From NCBI RefSeq assembly GCF_014678725.1, contig NZ_CP061497.1, positions 1,566,001 through 1,630,000 on the forward strand: a stretch of DNA of 64,000 nucleotides. Reading direction: 5' to 3'. This DNA comes from Thermomonas sp. XSG. Its GTDB lineage: Bacteria; Pseudomonadota; Gammaproteobacteria; Xanthomonadales; Xanthomonadaceae. Shown here one piece after another: positions 50,773 to 59,134 of this stretch (position 1 is its first letter; the number at the start of each line of letters is the position of its first letter). The notes beneath the pieces are model-generated. The model was not told where the DNA came from and ran no database searches. It saw nothing but the letters and a program-made list of their open reading frames with translations. Both the position numbers and the translations under genes were made by a program.

Positions 50773-51741
50773 ATGTCGACGCCCCTTGACGCCGCTCCCG
50801 CCCTGGTACTGGTCAACCTCGGCACCCCCGCCGCGCCCACCGCACCCGCGGTGCGCCGGTACCTTGCGCAGTTCCTGCACGACCACCGCGTGGTCCAGCT
50901 GACCCGCTGGCTGTGGTGCCCGCTGCTGCACTTCATCATCCTGCCGCTGCGCAGCCCGAAGGTGGCGCACAAGTACGCGCAGATCTGGATGGCGGGCGGT
51001 TCGCCGCTGGCGGTGCACACCGCCGCGCTGGCCGATGCCGTGGGCGCGCGCCTGCCGGGCAGGCGGGTGGCGTACGCGATGCGCTACGGCGAGCCGTCGG
51101 TGGCATCCGTGTTCGAGGGCCTGCGCGCCGCCGGCGTGCGCCGGGTGCGGGTGCTGCCGCTGTACCCGCAGTACTCCACCACCACCACCGCCAGCGTGGC
51201 CGACGCGGTGGCCGCCGCGGCGGGCGACCTGCAGGTCGAGGTGCTGCACGACTACCACGTGGACGCCGGCTGGGCCGCGGCGGTGGCCGGGTCGATCCGC
51301 GCGCACTGGGACGCGCACGGCCGCGGCGAGCGCGTGCTGCTGTCGTTCCACGGCATCCCGCGGCGGCTGGTGGACGGCGGCGATCCCTACGCCGACCAGT
51401 GCGAGGCCAGCGCGCGCGCCATCGCGGCGGCGCTGGGGGTGCCGCGCGACGAGTTGCTGCTGACCTTCCAGTCGCGCTTCGGCCGCGAGCGCTGGTTGGA
51501 GCCCTACACCCTGCCGACGCTGGAAGCGCTGGCGCGCGACGGCGTGCGCCGGGTGGACGTGGTCTGCCCCGGCTTCGCTGTGGACTGCCTGGAAACGCTG
51601 GAAGAGATCTCGGTGGAGAACGACGCCGCCTTCCGCGCCGCCGGTGGCGAGGTGCTGCGCTACATCCCCTGCCTGAACGCGGGCGGCGCGCATGCCGACG
51701 CGCTGGCCGCATTGGCGCGCGGCGACGCGGGCTGGGCCTGA
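50773..51741 (+). CDS. hemH: Ferrochelatase
   Basis: 322 residues, ferrochelatase (inserts Fe2+ into protoporphyrin IX). Family blocks are LVLVNLGTPAAPT, MRYGEPSV, VLPLYPQYSTTTTASV, the metal-site His in LLSFHGIPRRLVDGGDPY, the Ser/Arg-rich TFQSRFGRERWLEPYT, and CPGFAVDCLETLEEI with the active-site Glu. An ATG two codons upstream (50767) is equally possible; I prefer 50773 because GATCCT lies 6 nt before it. Its stop overlaps the next ATG. Confidence 0.95.
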   Translation: MSTPLDAAPALVLVNLGTPAAPTAPAVRRYLAQFLHDHRVVQLTRWLWCPLLHFIILPLRSPKVAHKYAQIWMAGGSPLAVHTAALADAVGARLPGRRVAYAMRYGEPSVASVFEGLRAAGVRRVRVLPLYPQYSTTTTASVADAVAAAAGDLQVEVLHDYHVDAGWAAAVAGSIRAHWDAHGRGERVLLSFHGIPRRLVDGGDPYADQCEASARAIAAALGVPRDELLLTFQSRFGRERWLEPYTLPTLEALARDGVRRVDVVCPGFAVDCLETLEEISVENDAAFRAAGGEVLRYIPCLNAGGAHADALAALARGDAGWA

Positions 51742-52598
51742 TGCACGAGACCGGTTTCGACGTCGCGCTGGGGCGGCTGGCCGCGCTGCGCAACGACGGC
51801 CGTGGCCCGCGCGTGCTGGCGCTGCACGGCTGGCTGGACAACGCCGCGAGCTTCCTGCCGATGGCACCGTACCTGCGCGGGTTCGACCTGGTCGCGCTGG
51901 ACCTGCCCGGCCACGGCCGCAGCGCGCATCTGGCGCCGGGTGCGGAGTATTCCTTCAGCGTCGCCATCGGCGCGGTGCTGGATGCCGCCGACGCGCTGGG
52001 CTGGGACCGCTTCCACCTGCTCGGGCATTCGATGGGCGCCGGCATCGCCAGCATGGTCGCGGCCGCCTGCCCGGAGCGCATCGAGCGGCTGGCGGTGATC
52101 GAGATGCTGGGCGCGCTGGCGGAGGCGCCGGAGCACACCGCGTCACGGATGCGCGAAGCGGTGGCCGCGCAGCGGCTGGTGGCGGGCAAGCGCCTGCGTG
52201 TGTTCCCGGACATCGACACGGCCGTGCGCGCGCGCCTGCACGCCGGCCGGGTGCCCGGCAGCGGCCTGGACGAGGCGCTGCTGCGCCTGCTGGTCGAGCG
52301 CGGCGTGACCCCGGTGGCCGGCGGCTATGCCTGGAGCAGCGACCAGCGCCTGACCCTGCCCAGTCTCAGCCGCCTGACCGAGGCGCAGATCGACGACATG
52401 CTGGCCGCCATCACCTGTCCGACCCTGGCCGTGTTTGCCGACCCCGCCCAGCCCTATTTTCCCGATGCGCAGCGCCGCCGGCGGGTCGGGCTGCTGCCGC
52501 ATGGGCGCCTGCTGGCGATGCCGGGCGGCCACCACCTGCACATGCAGCAGCCGGACGCGGTGGCCGGCGCGATCCACGATTTCCTGATGGCGCGGTAG
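51741..52598 (+). CDS. Alpha/beta hydrolase
   Basis: 285 residues. Alpha/beta-hydrolase fold with the oxyanion motif LHGWLDNAASF, the nucleophile in LLGHSMGAGIASMV, an Asp in VFADPAQPYFPD and a His in MPGGHHLHMQQPD. It resembles MEST/serine-hydrolase-like proteins often found next to hemH in this family. Its ATG overlaps the hemH stop (TGATG), so it is co-translated. Substrate unknown. Confidence 0.88.
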   Translation: MHETGFDVALGRLAALRNDGRGPRVLALHGWLDNAASFLPMAPYLRGFDLVALDLPGHGRSAHLAPGAEYSFSVAIGAVLDAADALGWDRFHLLGHSMGAGIASMVAAACPERIERLAVIEMLGALAEAPEHTASRMREAVAAQRLVAGKRLRVFPDIDTAVRARLHAGRVPGSGLDEALLRLLVERGVTPVAGGYAWSSDQRLTLPSLSRLTEAQIDDMLAAITCPTLAVFADPAQPYFPDAQRRRRVGLLPHGRLLAMPGGHHLHMQQPDAVAGAIHDFLMAR

Positions 52599-52713
52599 CA
52601 GTCCGAAGGACGCTGCGGCGGCACCGTCGCAGGTGCGCCCTGCTGCGTTACGATGGGCCCTGCTGGTCCCGAAGCGGCGGTCGCGGCACGCGGTGCGCCA
52701 CGGCCGGCAGCGG

Positions 52714-53229
52714 TTACTCGTCGGTGCCGGCGCGGATCGCGAGCTGGGTGCCGCCTTCCTCGCCCTTCATCAGCTGGTAGAACACCTGCCGCTTGTCCTT
52801 GCTGTAGGCAAGGCTGCTGCTGTCGCCGGTCTGCATCGCCATCTCGCGCTTCCAGCCGCCGTCCTGCATCGCCTTGTCGGTGGCCGCATGCACGGCCGCC
52901 ATGTCCGCCGCGGTGGTCAGGTTGACCATCTGCGCGCCGCCCAGCTCCATCGCGCTGGCCACCTTGTGCCCGTCCGGCAGGTAGATGTCGGAGGGGAAAC
53001 CCGCGGGCAGCGGCACGCTGCCGCCATCCTCGGCGGTGGCCACCTTGAGGTCGCCCTTTTCCGTCTTGATGGTGACCGCGTTGCCGTCCTTGTCCACCTT
53101 CATGCCCGTGGCTTTTTCCATCGCCGCTTCGACCGCGGCGTCCTGGGCTTTCTTGCAGGCGGGCAGGGCCACGATCGCGGCGATCAGGGCGAGGGCCAGC
53201 AGGCGGCGATGGGTATGGATCATGGACAT
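52714..53229 (-). CDS. Small exported lipoprotein, function unknown
   Basis: 171 residues. The lipoprotein signal ends ALPAC (Cys25) and the body is charged: KTEKGDLKVATAEDGGSVPLPAGFPSDIYLPDGHKVASAMEL ... (split here for length) and MQDGGWKREMAMQT, with a fold that looks like two short beta-alpha units. It starts at the ATG at 53229 with GGGGAA upstream; a TATCCT lies about 30 bp further up. No characterised family recognised. The 115-bp gap to the hydrolase gene holds nothing I can name. Confidence 0.8.
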   Translation of the reverse strand: MSMIHTHRRLLALALIAAIVALPACKKAQDAAVEAAMEKATGMKVDKDGNAVTIKTEKGDLKVATAEDGGSVPLPAGFPSDIYLPDGHKVASAMELGGAQMVNLTTAADMAAVHAATDKAMQDGGWKREMAMQTGDSSSLAYSKDKRQVFYQLMKGEEGGTQLAIRAGTDE

Positions 53230-53275
53230 GGGTTCCCCGGGGTTGTCGTCACCGGAGGATACGTGAATCGCGGGC

Positions 53276-54070
53276 TCAGCCGGCCAGCAGCTGGCGCAGC
53301 CTGCCCTTCAGCGCACGCCCTTCGGCGCGCAGGAAATCGCGCTCGTCGCGCCACGCCGGGAACCGCGCCTCCACCTCGCCCCAGAAGCGCGGCGAGTGGT
53401 CGGCATGCAGCAGGTGGCAGAGCTCGTGCACCAGCACGTATTCGAAGGCCGGCGGCGGCGCCAGCAGCAGGGCCAGGTCCAGCGCCAGCGTCCCGTCCGG
53501 GGCCAGCGAGCCCCACAGTGACGAGGTGCGCTTGAACACAATGCGGCGCGGCGTGCGCGGCATGTCGGGCAGGTACTTCGGCAGCCAGCGCCCGGTGTCG
53601 GCGCGTCCCTGCGCTTCGTAGAAATCCTTCAGCGCGCGACGCAGCGCGGCGTCGCCGGCATTGGCCGGTGCGGTGAAGCACAGGCCGTCGTCGCCGCGCT
53701 CCAGCCGGGTGGCGCGCCCGCCCTGCCAGCGCAGCGGCAGTTCGAGGCCGCGCAGCGGCAGCGTGGCGGTGCCGTCGCGCACCAACCCGCTGCCCGCGGC
53801 ATCGGCCTGACGATCCAGCTGCGCGGCGAGCCAGCCACGGTGCTCGTGCAGGAAGCGCTCGCCCTCGACGCGGCTGGCGCGCAGCGGCAGGGTGAGCCGT
53901 GCGCCGCGCTCGTCGACACTCAGCTTGATCCGCTTCGCGCGCGGGTCGTGCACGCGCAGCAGTTCGATGCTGCGCTGGGCGTCGAGCTGGAAACTGACCT
54001 GCTCGCGCCGCGGTGCACGGGTCGTCGGCGCGGTGCGCAGGGCGGGCAGCAGGCGGAACAGGGAACGCAT
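53276..54070 (-). CDS. YgjP-like (SprT/M48-type) metallopeptidase domain protein
   Basis: 264 residues, DUF45/YgjP family. The zinc motif HELCH (215-219) is followed by LLHADHSPRFW. The preceding strands YRAKRIKLSVDERG-like (KRIKLSVDERGARLTLP) and KRTSSLWGSLAPDGTL are typical of the family. E. coli YgjP hydrolyses UTP rather than protein, so the activity is open. It has a TACACT hexamer 6 nt before its ATG and no ribosome-binding site. Confidence 0.87.
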   Translation of the reverse strand: MRSLFRLLPALRTAPTTRAPRREQVSFQLDAQRSIELLRVHDPRAKRIKLSVDERGARLTLPLRASRVEGERFLHEHRGWLAAQLDRQADAAGSGLVRDGTATLPLRGLELPLRWQGGRATRLERGDDGLCFTAPANAGDAALRRALKDFYEAQGRADTGRWLPKYLPDMPRTPRRIVFKRTSSLWGSLAPDGTLALDLALLLAPPPAFEYVLVHELCHLLHADHSPRFWGEVEARFPAWRDERDFLRAEGRALKGRLRQLLAG

Positions 54071-54076
54071 GGCGCC

Positions 54077-54082
54077 AGTGTA
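54077..54082 (-). promoter_or_regulatory. -10-like hexamer, leaderless start of the YgjP-like gene
   Basis: TACACT (4 of 6) on the minus strand, 6 nt (GGCGCC) before the ATG at 54070. Confidence 0.4.
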
Positions 54083-54110
54083 GAACGCCGGCCGCGGCGG
54101 AACCGCGGCG

Positions 54111-55013
54111 TCACTCCGCCTTGCTGAGCTTGAACGCGCTTTCGAGCACGGCGAACAGGCGCTTGAACTCGCCCGTCATCAGCGCGAAGCGGGCCTGCAG
54201 TTCGGCCACGATGTCGTCATGTTCGGTGGACTCCATCTGGTCCACCGCGCCGTCCAGCAGCTTGAACTTGCGCACGATCAGGTCCTCGCCGATCACGAAG
54301 CTGACGTGGTCGTCCAGCACCAGCGCCAACCGTGTGCACTGCTTGCCGGCCTCGAGATGCTTGCTGATCTCCTCGCCGGACAGCTCCATGCGCTGGATCT
54401 TCACCACCGCGCCGGTGTCGGTGGGGTCGCGCAGCTCGCACTCGTCGCCCAGCGCCAGACCGTCGGGCAGCGCGTCGCCGGCCAGCCAGCCGGTGAGGAT
54501 GGCGCGCGGCGCCACTTCGGCGTTCAGTGGCAGCGCCGGGAAGCTGCCCAGCGCGCGGCGCACTTCCGACACCACCGACTCGGCCGACTTGCGCGAGGAG
54601 GTGTCCACCGCGATCACGCCCAGCTGGCCGTCGAGCAGGGCGTCGCTGCGCACCGGGCGCACGAACGCGCGCGGCAGCAGTTCGGTGATCAGTTCGTCCT
54701 TCAGCCGCTTGCGGGTGCGGCCGCCGGGCTTGCGGCCTTCCTTCTCCTCGATCGCGGCCAGCTTCTTCTGCAGCAGGTCGTTGACCACCGCGCCGGGCAG
54801 GAGCTTGTCCTCGCCACCCACGGTCAGCCAGCGCGCGTCGTCGCACAGGTGCTGGAAGCCGTCGTGGTGCTGGCCCATCGGCGCGACGAAGCCGCGCGAG
54901 GAGAGTTCCAGCGGGCCGACCGGCTTGAGCGCGCATTCGGCCAGCTGCGGTTCGAGGTCGGACAGGTCGAGCGAGGCGGGGAAGCGGAACAGGGTCAGGT
55001 TGCGGAAGAACAT
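54111..55013 (-). CDS. rdgC: Recombination-associated protein RdgC
   Basis: 300 residues, standard for RdgC, a ring-shaped dimer that coats double-stranded DNA and limits RecA. It begins FFRNLTLFRFPASLDLSDL and carries the family blocks GFVAPMGQ, LPGAVVNDLLQKKLAAIEEKEGR and VIAVDTSSRKSAESVVSEVR. GGA lies before the ATG. Confidence 0.96.
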   Translation of the reverse strand: MFFRNLTLFRFPASLDLSDLEPQLAECALKPVGPLELSSRGFVAPMGQHHDGFQHLCDDARWLTVGGEDKLLPGAVVNDLLQKKLAAIEEKEGRKPGGRTRKRLKDELITELLPRAFVRPVRSDALLDGQLGVIAVDTSSRKSAESVVSEVRRALGSFPALPLNAEVAPRAILTGWLAGDALPDGLALGDECELRDPTDTGAVVKIQRMELSGEEISKHLEAGKQCTRLALVLDDHVSFVIGEDLIVRKFKLLDGAVDQMESTEHDDIVAELQARFALMTGEFKRLFAVLESAFKLSKAE

Positions 55014-55088
55014 CGGGAATCCTGTGGAAGGGCCTTCGCCAGCGGGTGGGCGGGGGCCGGGTGGAAACGCGGGAAGCGCGGCGCGGGA

Positions 55089-56030
55089 TCAGGACTTGAG
55101 GATGTCCAGGCCGTCGTGGTTGCGCACGGGATGCAGCGCCATCGCGACCGGCTCCGGTTCGGCGGGGGCGCCGGCCAGCCAGGCATGCGCATCGGGCAGC
55201 GCCGCGTCGCCGCGCTTGCCGAGGGTGAGGAAGTCGAACAGCTTCGGGTCGCTGAGCTGCGACGGACGGATGTCGCCCAGCGCGCGCGCCATCGTCTCGA
55301 TGCGGCCGGGCGTCTCCTTCTCCCACTGCGCCAGCATCTTCTTGACCTGCTTGCGCTGCAGGTTCTCCTGCGAGCCGCACAGGTTGCAGGGGATGATCGG
55401 GAAGCCCTTCGCCTCGGCGTAGGCTTCGATGTCGTCCTCGCGCACGTAGGCCAGCGGGCGGATCACCACGTGCTTGCCGTCGTCGCTGAGCAGCTTGGGT
55501 GGCATGCCGCTCAACTTCGCGTGGAAGAACAGGTTGAGGAAGAAGGTGTTGACCAGGTCATCGCGGTGGTGGCCCAGCGCGATCTTGGTGAAACCGTGCT
55601 GCTCGGCGTAGGTGTAGAGCGCGCCGCGGCGCAGCCGCGAACACAGCGAGCACATGGTCTTGCCTTCCGGAATCACCCGGCTGACCACCGAGTAGGTGTC
55701 CTGCTCGAGGATGTGGAAGTCCACCCCGATCGAGCGCAGGTATTCCGGCAGCACGTGCTCGGGGAAGCCCGGCTGCTTCTGGTCGAGGTTGACCGCGGTG
55801 ATGCTGAAGCGCACGGGGGCCTTCTTCTGCAGCTGCAGAAGAACGTCCAGCATGGTGTAGCTGTCCTTGCCGCCGGACAGGCAGACCATGACCCGGTCGC
55901 CGTCCTCGATCATGCCGAAGTCGGCGATCGCCTTGCCTACCTGGTGGCGCAGGCGCTTGGCCAGCTTGTCGGCCTCGTGCTTGCGCCTGGGGGCCGGAAG
56001 GTCGGTGAGCGGGTGCGCGGGAATATTCAT
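55089..56030 (-). CDS. ttcA: tRNA 2-thiocytidine(32) synthetase
   Basis: 313 residues. PP-loop SGGKDS (52-57), the iron-sulphur cluster pair CSLC (127-130), and a third Cys in [13 protein letters not shown] mark TtcA, which thiolates C32 of several tRNAs. The N-terminal [23 protein letters not shown] is also typical. TAAAAT lies 9 nt before the ATG on the minus strand; the gene is divergent from ydcH with 56 bp between starts. Confidence 0.96.
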   Translation of the reverse strand: MNIPAHPLTDLPAPRRKHEADKLAKRLRHQVGKAIADFGMIEDGDRVMVCLSGGKDSYTMLDVLLQLQKKAPVRFSITAVNLDQKQPGFPEHVLPEYLRSIGVDFHILEQDTYSVVSRVIPEGKTMCSLCSRLRRGALYTYAEQHGFTKIALGHHRDDLVNTFFLNLFFHAKLSGMPPKLLSDDGKHVVIRPLAYVREDDIEAYAEAKGFPIIPCNLCGSQENLQRKQVKKMLAQWEKETPGRIETMARALGDIRPSQLSDPKLFDFLTLGKRGDAALPDAHAWLAGAPAEPEPVAMALHPVRNHDGLDILKS

Positions 56031-56039
56031 CGGACCGCC

Positions 56040-56045
56040 ATTTTA
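56040..56045 (-). promoter_or_regulatory. -10 element of ttcA
   Basis: TAAAAT (5 of 6) on the minus strand, 9 nt from the ATG at 56030. The predicted leader is 2-3 nt or absent. Confidence 0.4.
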
Positions 56046-56074
56046 CCCGCCCGCCGGCGGCATCCGGGGCGCGC

Positions 56075-56080
56075 TATGCT
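56075..56080 (+). promoter_or_regulatory. -10 element, leaderless ydcH-like start
   Basis: TATGCT (4 of 6) with 6 nt before the ATG at 56087; no ribosome-binding site. Confidence 0.4.
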
Positions 56081-56086
56081 CGGCAC

Positions 56087-56305
56087 ATGAACCAGCCGAC
56101 CGATCCAGCCGAACTGTCGCGCATGGCGCGGCGCGTGGTGGACCTGCGCCAGCAGCACCGCGACATGGACGAAGCCATCGCGCGCCTGCAGGCCGACATC
56201 CAGGCCGACGAGCTGATGCTGAAGCGGCTGAAGAAACGCAAGCTGCTGCTGAAGGACCAGATCGCCTGGCTGGAGAACGCACTGATCCCGGACGAGCCGG
56301 CGTAA
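56087..56305 (+). CDS. YdcH-family (DUF465) small coiled-coil protein
   Basis: 72 residues, almost entirely heptad-like helix: LRQQHRDMDEAIARLQADI ... LKRLKKRKLLLKDQIAWLEN. This is the form of YdcH/DUF465 proteins, whose role is unknown. It is divergent from ttcA and convergent with plsB. Confidence 0.85.
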   Translation: MNQPTDPAELSRMARRVVDLRQQHRDMDEAIARLQADIQADELMLKRLKKRKLLLKDQIAWLENALIPDEPA

Positions 56306-56326
56306 GCCGCCGGCCAGGACGCATCC

Positions 56327-59050
56327 TCAGGACGACGGGGTGCCTGCGTCCTCCGGCGGCAGCGCCGGAATCTCGCCGGTGGTGCGCGCGCTGGCCGGGC
56401 TGATCTTCTCGATGGTCGCGCGCAGCTCGCGCCCCAGCACCACCCGCGCGTCCTTGGCCCAGGCATTGAGGCGCTCGTCGAACATCAGCTTGCTGGTTTC
56501 AGGATGCGGCCAGACCAGCTTGAGCTCGCGCAGCTGCTGGATGAAGCCGCGGAACAGCGACTTGTCGAAGAATTCCGGCGCGGCCGGGGCGTACAGCAGC
56601 GACAGCCGCTGCGCGGTGAGCTGGCACAGGCTTTCCAGCTCGCCGGCGCCGAGGATGCCGGAGCCATTCTTCACCAGCACCGCGATGGCGATGTAGTAGC
56701 GCTCGAACGCCTGCTGCAGGGTGTGGCCGAGCGCGCGCAGGCGGAACACCTCGTCGCTCTGGCCGGCATAGCGTTGCAGGATGCCGCCGTCCTCGTCGCT
56801 GACCTGCTCCAGCAGGCCTTCGCGGACGAACACCTCGATGGTGCGGTCGATGCGGCTGGCGAAGGTGTCCTCGTCCCAGGGCAGGAACAGCTCGGCCTGC
56901 AGGAACGGATACAGGGTGCGGCCGATCTGCTGCAGCTGGCGGCGGCCCATGCGGCGGTTGTTCTGGAAGCACACCGCGATCCACGAGGAGGCGGTGAACA
57001 GGTGCAGCACGTTGTTGCGGAAATAGCTCAGCAACACCGCGTTGTCGCCTTCCACGCCCAGCACGTCGCCCAGCGGATGGCTGGTGCGGGTGATCAGGCC
57101 GATCTCTTCGCCGTGGGCGATGATCTGCTCCGGCGAATGCGGGGTCACCGTCACCCAGTCGGAATACGGCACCTCCACCAGCAGCGTCTTGGACAGCGCG
57201 ATCTGCGCGCGCAGGTCGGCTTCGCCCATCGCGTGCTTGGGCGTGGACAGCAGCGCCAGCGCCAGCAGGTTGATCGGATTGACGTCGGCGGCGCGGTTGA
57301 CGTGGACCTGGATCTTCTGCGCCAGCGCATCGATGGTGCGGGCGAACCAGGCCGGTTTTTCGTCGTCGCCGACCGGCTTGCCGTCCCATTCCGGCGCGTG
57401 CTCGGCGAGGATCTGGTCGAGCCGGATGCGTTCGCCGAAGTTCACCACCACCTGGCCGTAGTTGCTCCGCAGCACCTTGGGGATGCCGGTCAGCAGCTGC
57501 CAGATCGACTCCTTTTCCTTCGGCTTGCCGGACAGTTCGTCGAGGTAGCTGCCGCCCTCCATCAGCTTCTCGTAGCCGATGTAGACCGGCTGGAACAGCA
57601 GAGGCCGGGTCGGCTGGCGCAGGTAGGCGCGCACGGTCATCGCCAGCGAGCCGCCCTTGGGCTGCAGCAGCCGGCCGGTGCGCGAACGCCCGCCCTCGAT
57701 GAAGTATTCGATGGAGTAACCGCCGGCCACCAGCTGCGCCATGTACTCGCGGAACACCGCCGAATACAGCGCGTTGCCCTTGAAGCTGCGGCGGGCGAAG
57801 AAGGCGCCGCCCTTGCGCAGCAGCGTGCCCACCACCGGCAGGTTGAGGTTGATGCCGGCGAAGATGTGCGGGGCGACGATGCCGTGGCTGTAGAGCAGGT
57901 AGCTCAGCAGCAGGTAGTCCATGTGGCTGCGGTGGCTGGGCACGTAGACCACTTCATGGCCCGGCGCTTCCTGCTTGAACTGGTCGAGGTGGTGGACCAG
58001 CACGCCGCGGTAGATGCGGTTCCACACCGAGGTCAGCAGGAAGCTCAGCGAGCGCACCACCGTATTGGAGTAGTCGGCGGCGATTTCCCAGAAGTAGGCG
58101 TTGGCCTTCTTCCACGCTTCCTCGGGCTTACTGTTGTCGCGCCGCGCCTGGTCGGCGATGGCGTCCTTGACCAGCGGCGCCGACAGCACCTGGTCGGCCA
58201 GCATGCGCCGGGTCGACAGGTCGGGCCCGATCACCACCTCGCGGACCCGGCGGAAGTGGGTGCGCAGCACGCGCGAGAGCTTGCGCACGGTGCGCTCGGG
58301 TGCCAGGCCCTCGGCCACCGTGTCGCGCACCGAGATCGGTGCCGAGAACTGCACCAGTGTGTCGCGGCCGTTCAGCAGGATGGCCAGCAGCCGGCGGAAG
58401 CGCCCGACCAGCGTCCAGTTCTCCGAGAACAGCACCGAGAACCAGCCGCTGCTGCGCTTGGGCGCCTGGCCGACGAAGATGGAGACCGGCACCAGCCGCA
58501 CGTCCAGCGCGGGGTTGTCGCCGTGCGCGGCCAGCAGCCGCGCCAGCGAGCCGGAATGGGTCTTGTGCTCGGCGCCCGGCAGCAGCCCCAGCGCATTGGC
58601 ATGCCGCCGCGACAGCGCCACGTAGGCGCGCTTGCGCCCCAGCGGGTCGCCGGCGATCGGTTGCAGTGGCGGCGGCAGGCCGGCCTCCCGGCAGGCCCGC
58701 GCAAGGATCAGCGCGTTGGACAGGCCGTAGTCTTCCAGCACGTAGCAGATCGGGCGGGCATCGGCGCCCAGCTGCGGATCCGCTTCGATGTCCAGCTTCA
58801 GCCACGGGTGCAGGGGGCGTCCCAGCAGGCGCGCCCACAGCGGCAGCCCGCTCCTGGCGGCCCGTGGCGACGCACCGGCGGCCTCGGCCGCCGCATCGGC
58901 CGGGGCCAGAAAGGCGGGCAGGGGCAACGGTTCGCCGGCAGCCGCGGCGTCGGAACGGATGTCCGCGTCTGCAGCGCCGGCGTCGCGTGCGGCATCGGCG
59001 GTCGGCGGGTCGAACAGGCCGGCCTGGGCGGGAGTCTGGCGATCTGGCAT
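56327..59050 (-). CDS. plsB: Glycerol-3-phosphate 1-O-acyltransferase
   Basis: About 907 residues. It transfers an acyl chain to glycerol-3-phosphate, the first step of phospholipid synthesis at the inner membrane. The catalytic HX4D is in VPSHRSHMDYLLLSYLL (about residue 372), followed by FARRSFKGNALYSAVFREY and the substrate-binding [16 protein letters not shown]. It is longer than E. coli PlsB (about 807), mainly through an N-terminal Ala/Pro/Asp-rich extension of about 65-70 residues. I chose the ATG at 59050, which has CATAAT 7 nt upstream; ATGs at 59059 and 59101 are alternatives. Confidence 0.95.
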   Translation of the reverse strand: MPDRQTPAQAGLFDPPTADAARDAGAADADIRSDAAAAGEPLPLPAFLAPADAAAEAAGASPRAARSGLPLWARLLGRPLHPWLKLDIEADPQLGADARPICYVLEDYGLSNALILARACREAGLPPPLQPIAGDPLGRKRAYVALSRRHANALGLLPGAEHKTHSGSLARLLAAHGDNPALDVRLVPVSIFVGQAPKRSSGWFSVLFSENWTLVGRFRRLLAILLNGRDTLVQFSAPISVRDTVAEGLAPERTVRKLSRVLRTHFRRVREVVIGPDLSTRRMLADQVLSAPLVKDAIADQARRDNSKPEEAWKKANAYFWEIAADYSNTVVRSLSFLLTSVWNRIYRGVLVHHLDQFKQEAPGHEVVYVPSHRSHMDYLLLSYLLYSHGIVAPHIFAGINLNLPVVGTLLRKGGAFFARRSFKGNALYSAVFREYMAQLVAGGYSIEYFIEGGRSRTGRLLQPKGGSLAMTVRAYLRQPTRPLLFQPVYIGYEKLMEGGSYLDELSGKPKEKESIWQLLTGIPKVLRSNYGQVVVNFGERIRLDQILAEHAPEWDGKPVGDDEKPAWFARTIDALAQKIQVHVNRAADVNPINLLALALLSTPKHAMGEADLRAQIALSKTLLVEVPYSDWVTVTPHSPEQIIAHGEEIGLITRTSHPLGDVLGVEGDNAVLLSYFRNNVLHLFTASSWIAVCFQNNRRMGRRQLQQIGRTLYPFLQAELFLPWDEDTFASRIDRTIEVFVREGLLEQVSDEDGGILQRYAGQSDEVFRLRALGHTLQQAFERYYIAIAVLVKNGSGILGAGELESLCQLTAQRLSLLYAPAAPEFFDKSLFRGFIQQLRELKLVWPHPETSKLMFDERLNAWAKDARVVLGRELRATIEKISPASARTTGEIPALPPEDAGTPSS

Positions 59051-59057
59051 CGCCACC

Positions 59058-59063
59058 ATTATG
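59058..59063 (-). promoter_or_regulatory. -10 element, leaderless plsB start
   Basis: CATAAT (5 of 6) on the minus strand, 7 nt before the ATG at 59050. Confidence 0.4.
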
Positions 59064-59134
59064 GACGCCCGTCGCCGGGCGGCGCGGCCCGGAGGGGCCA
59101 AACGCCCGTTTTCATGTGAAATGCATCACTGTTT

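Noticed and set aside
56504-59119. 871-residue plus-strand ORF
   Set aside because: Antisense shadow of plsB.
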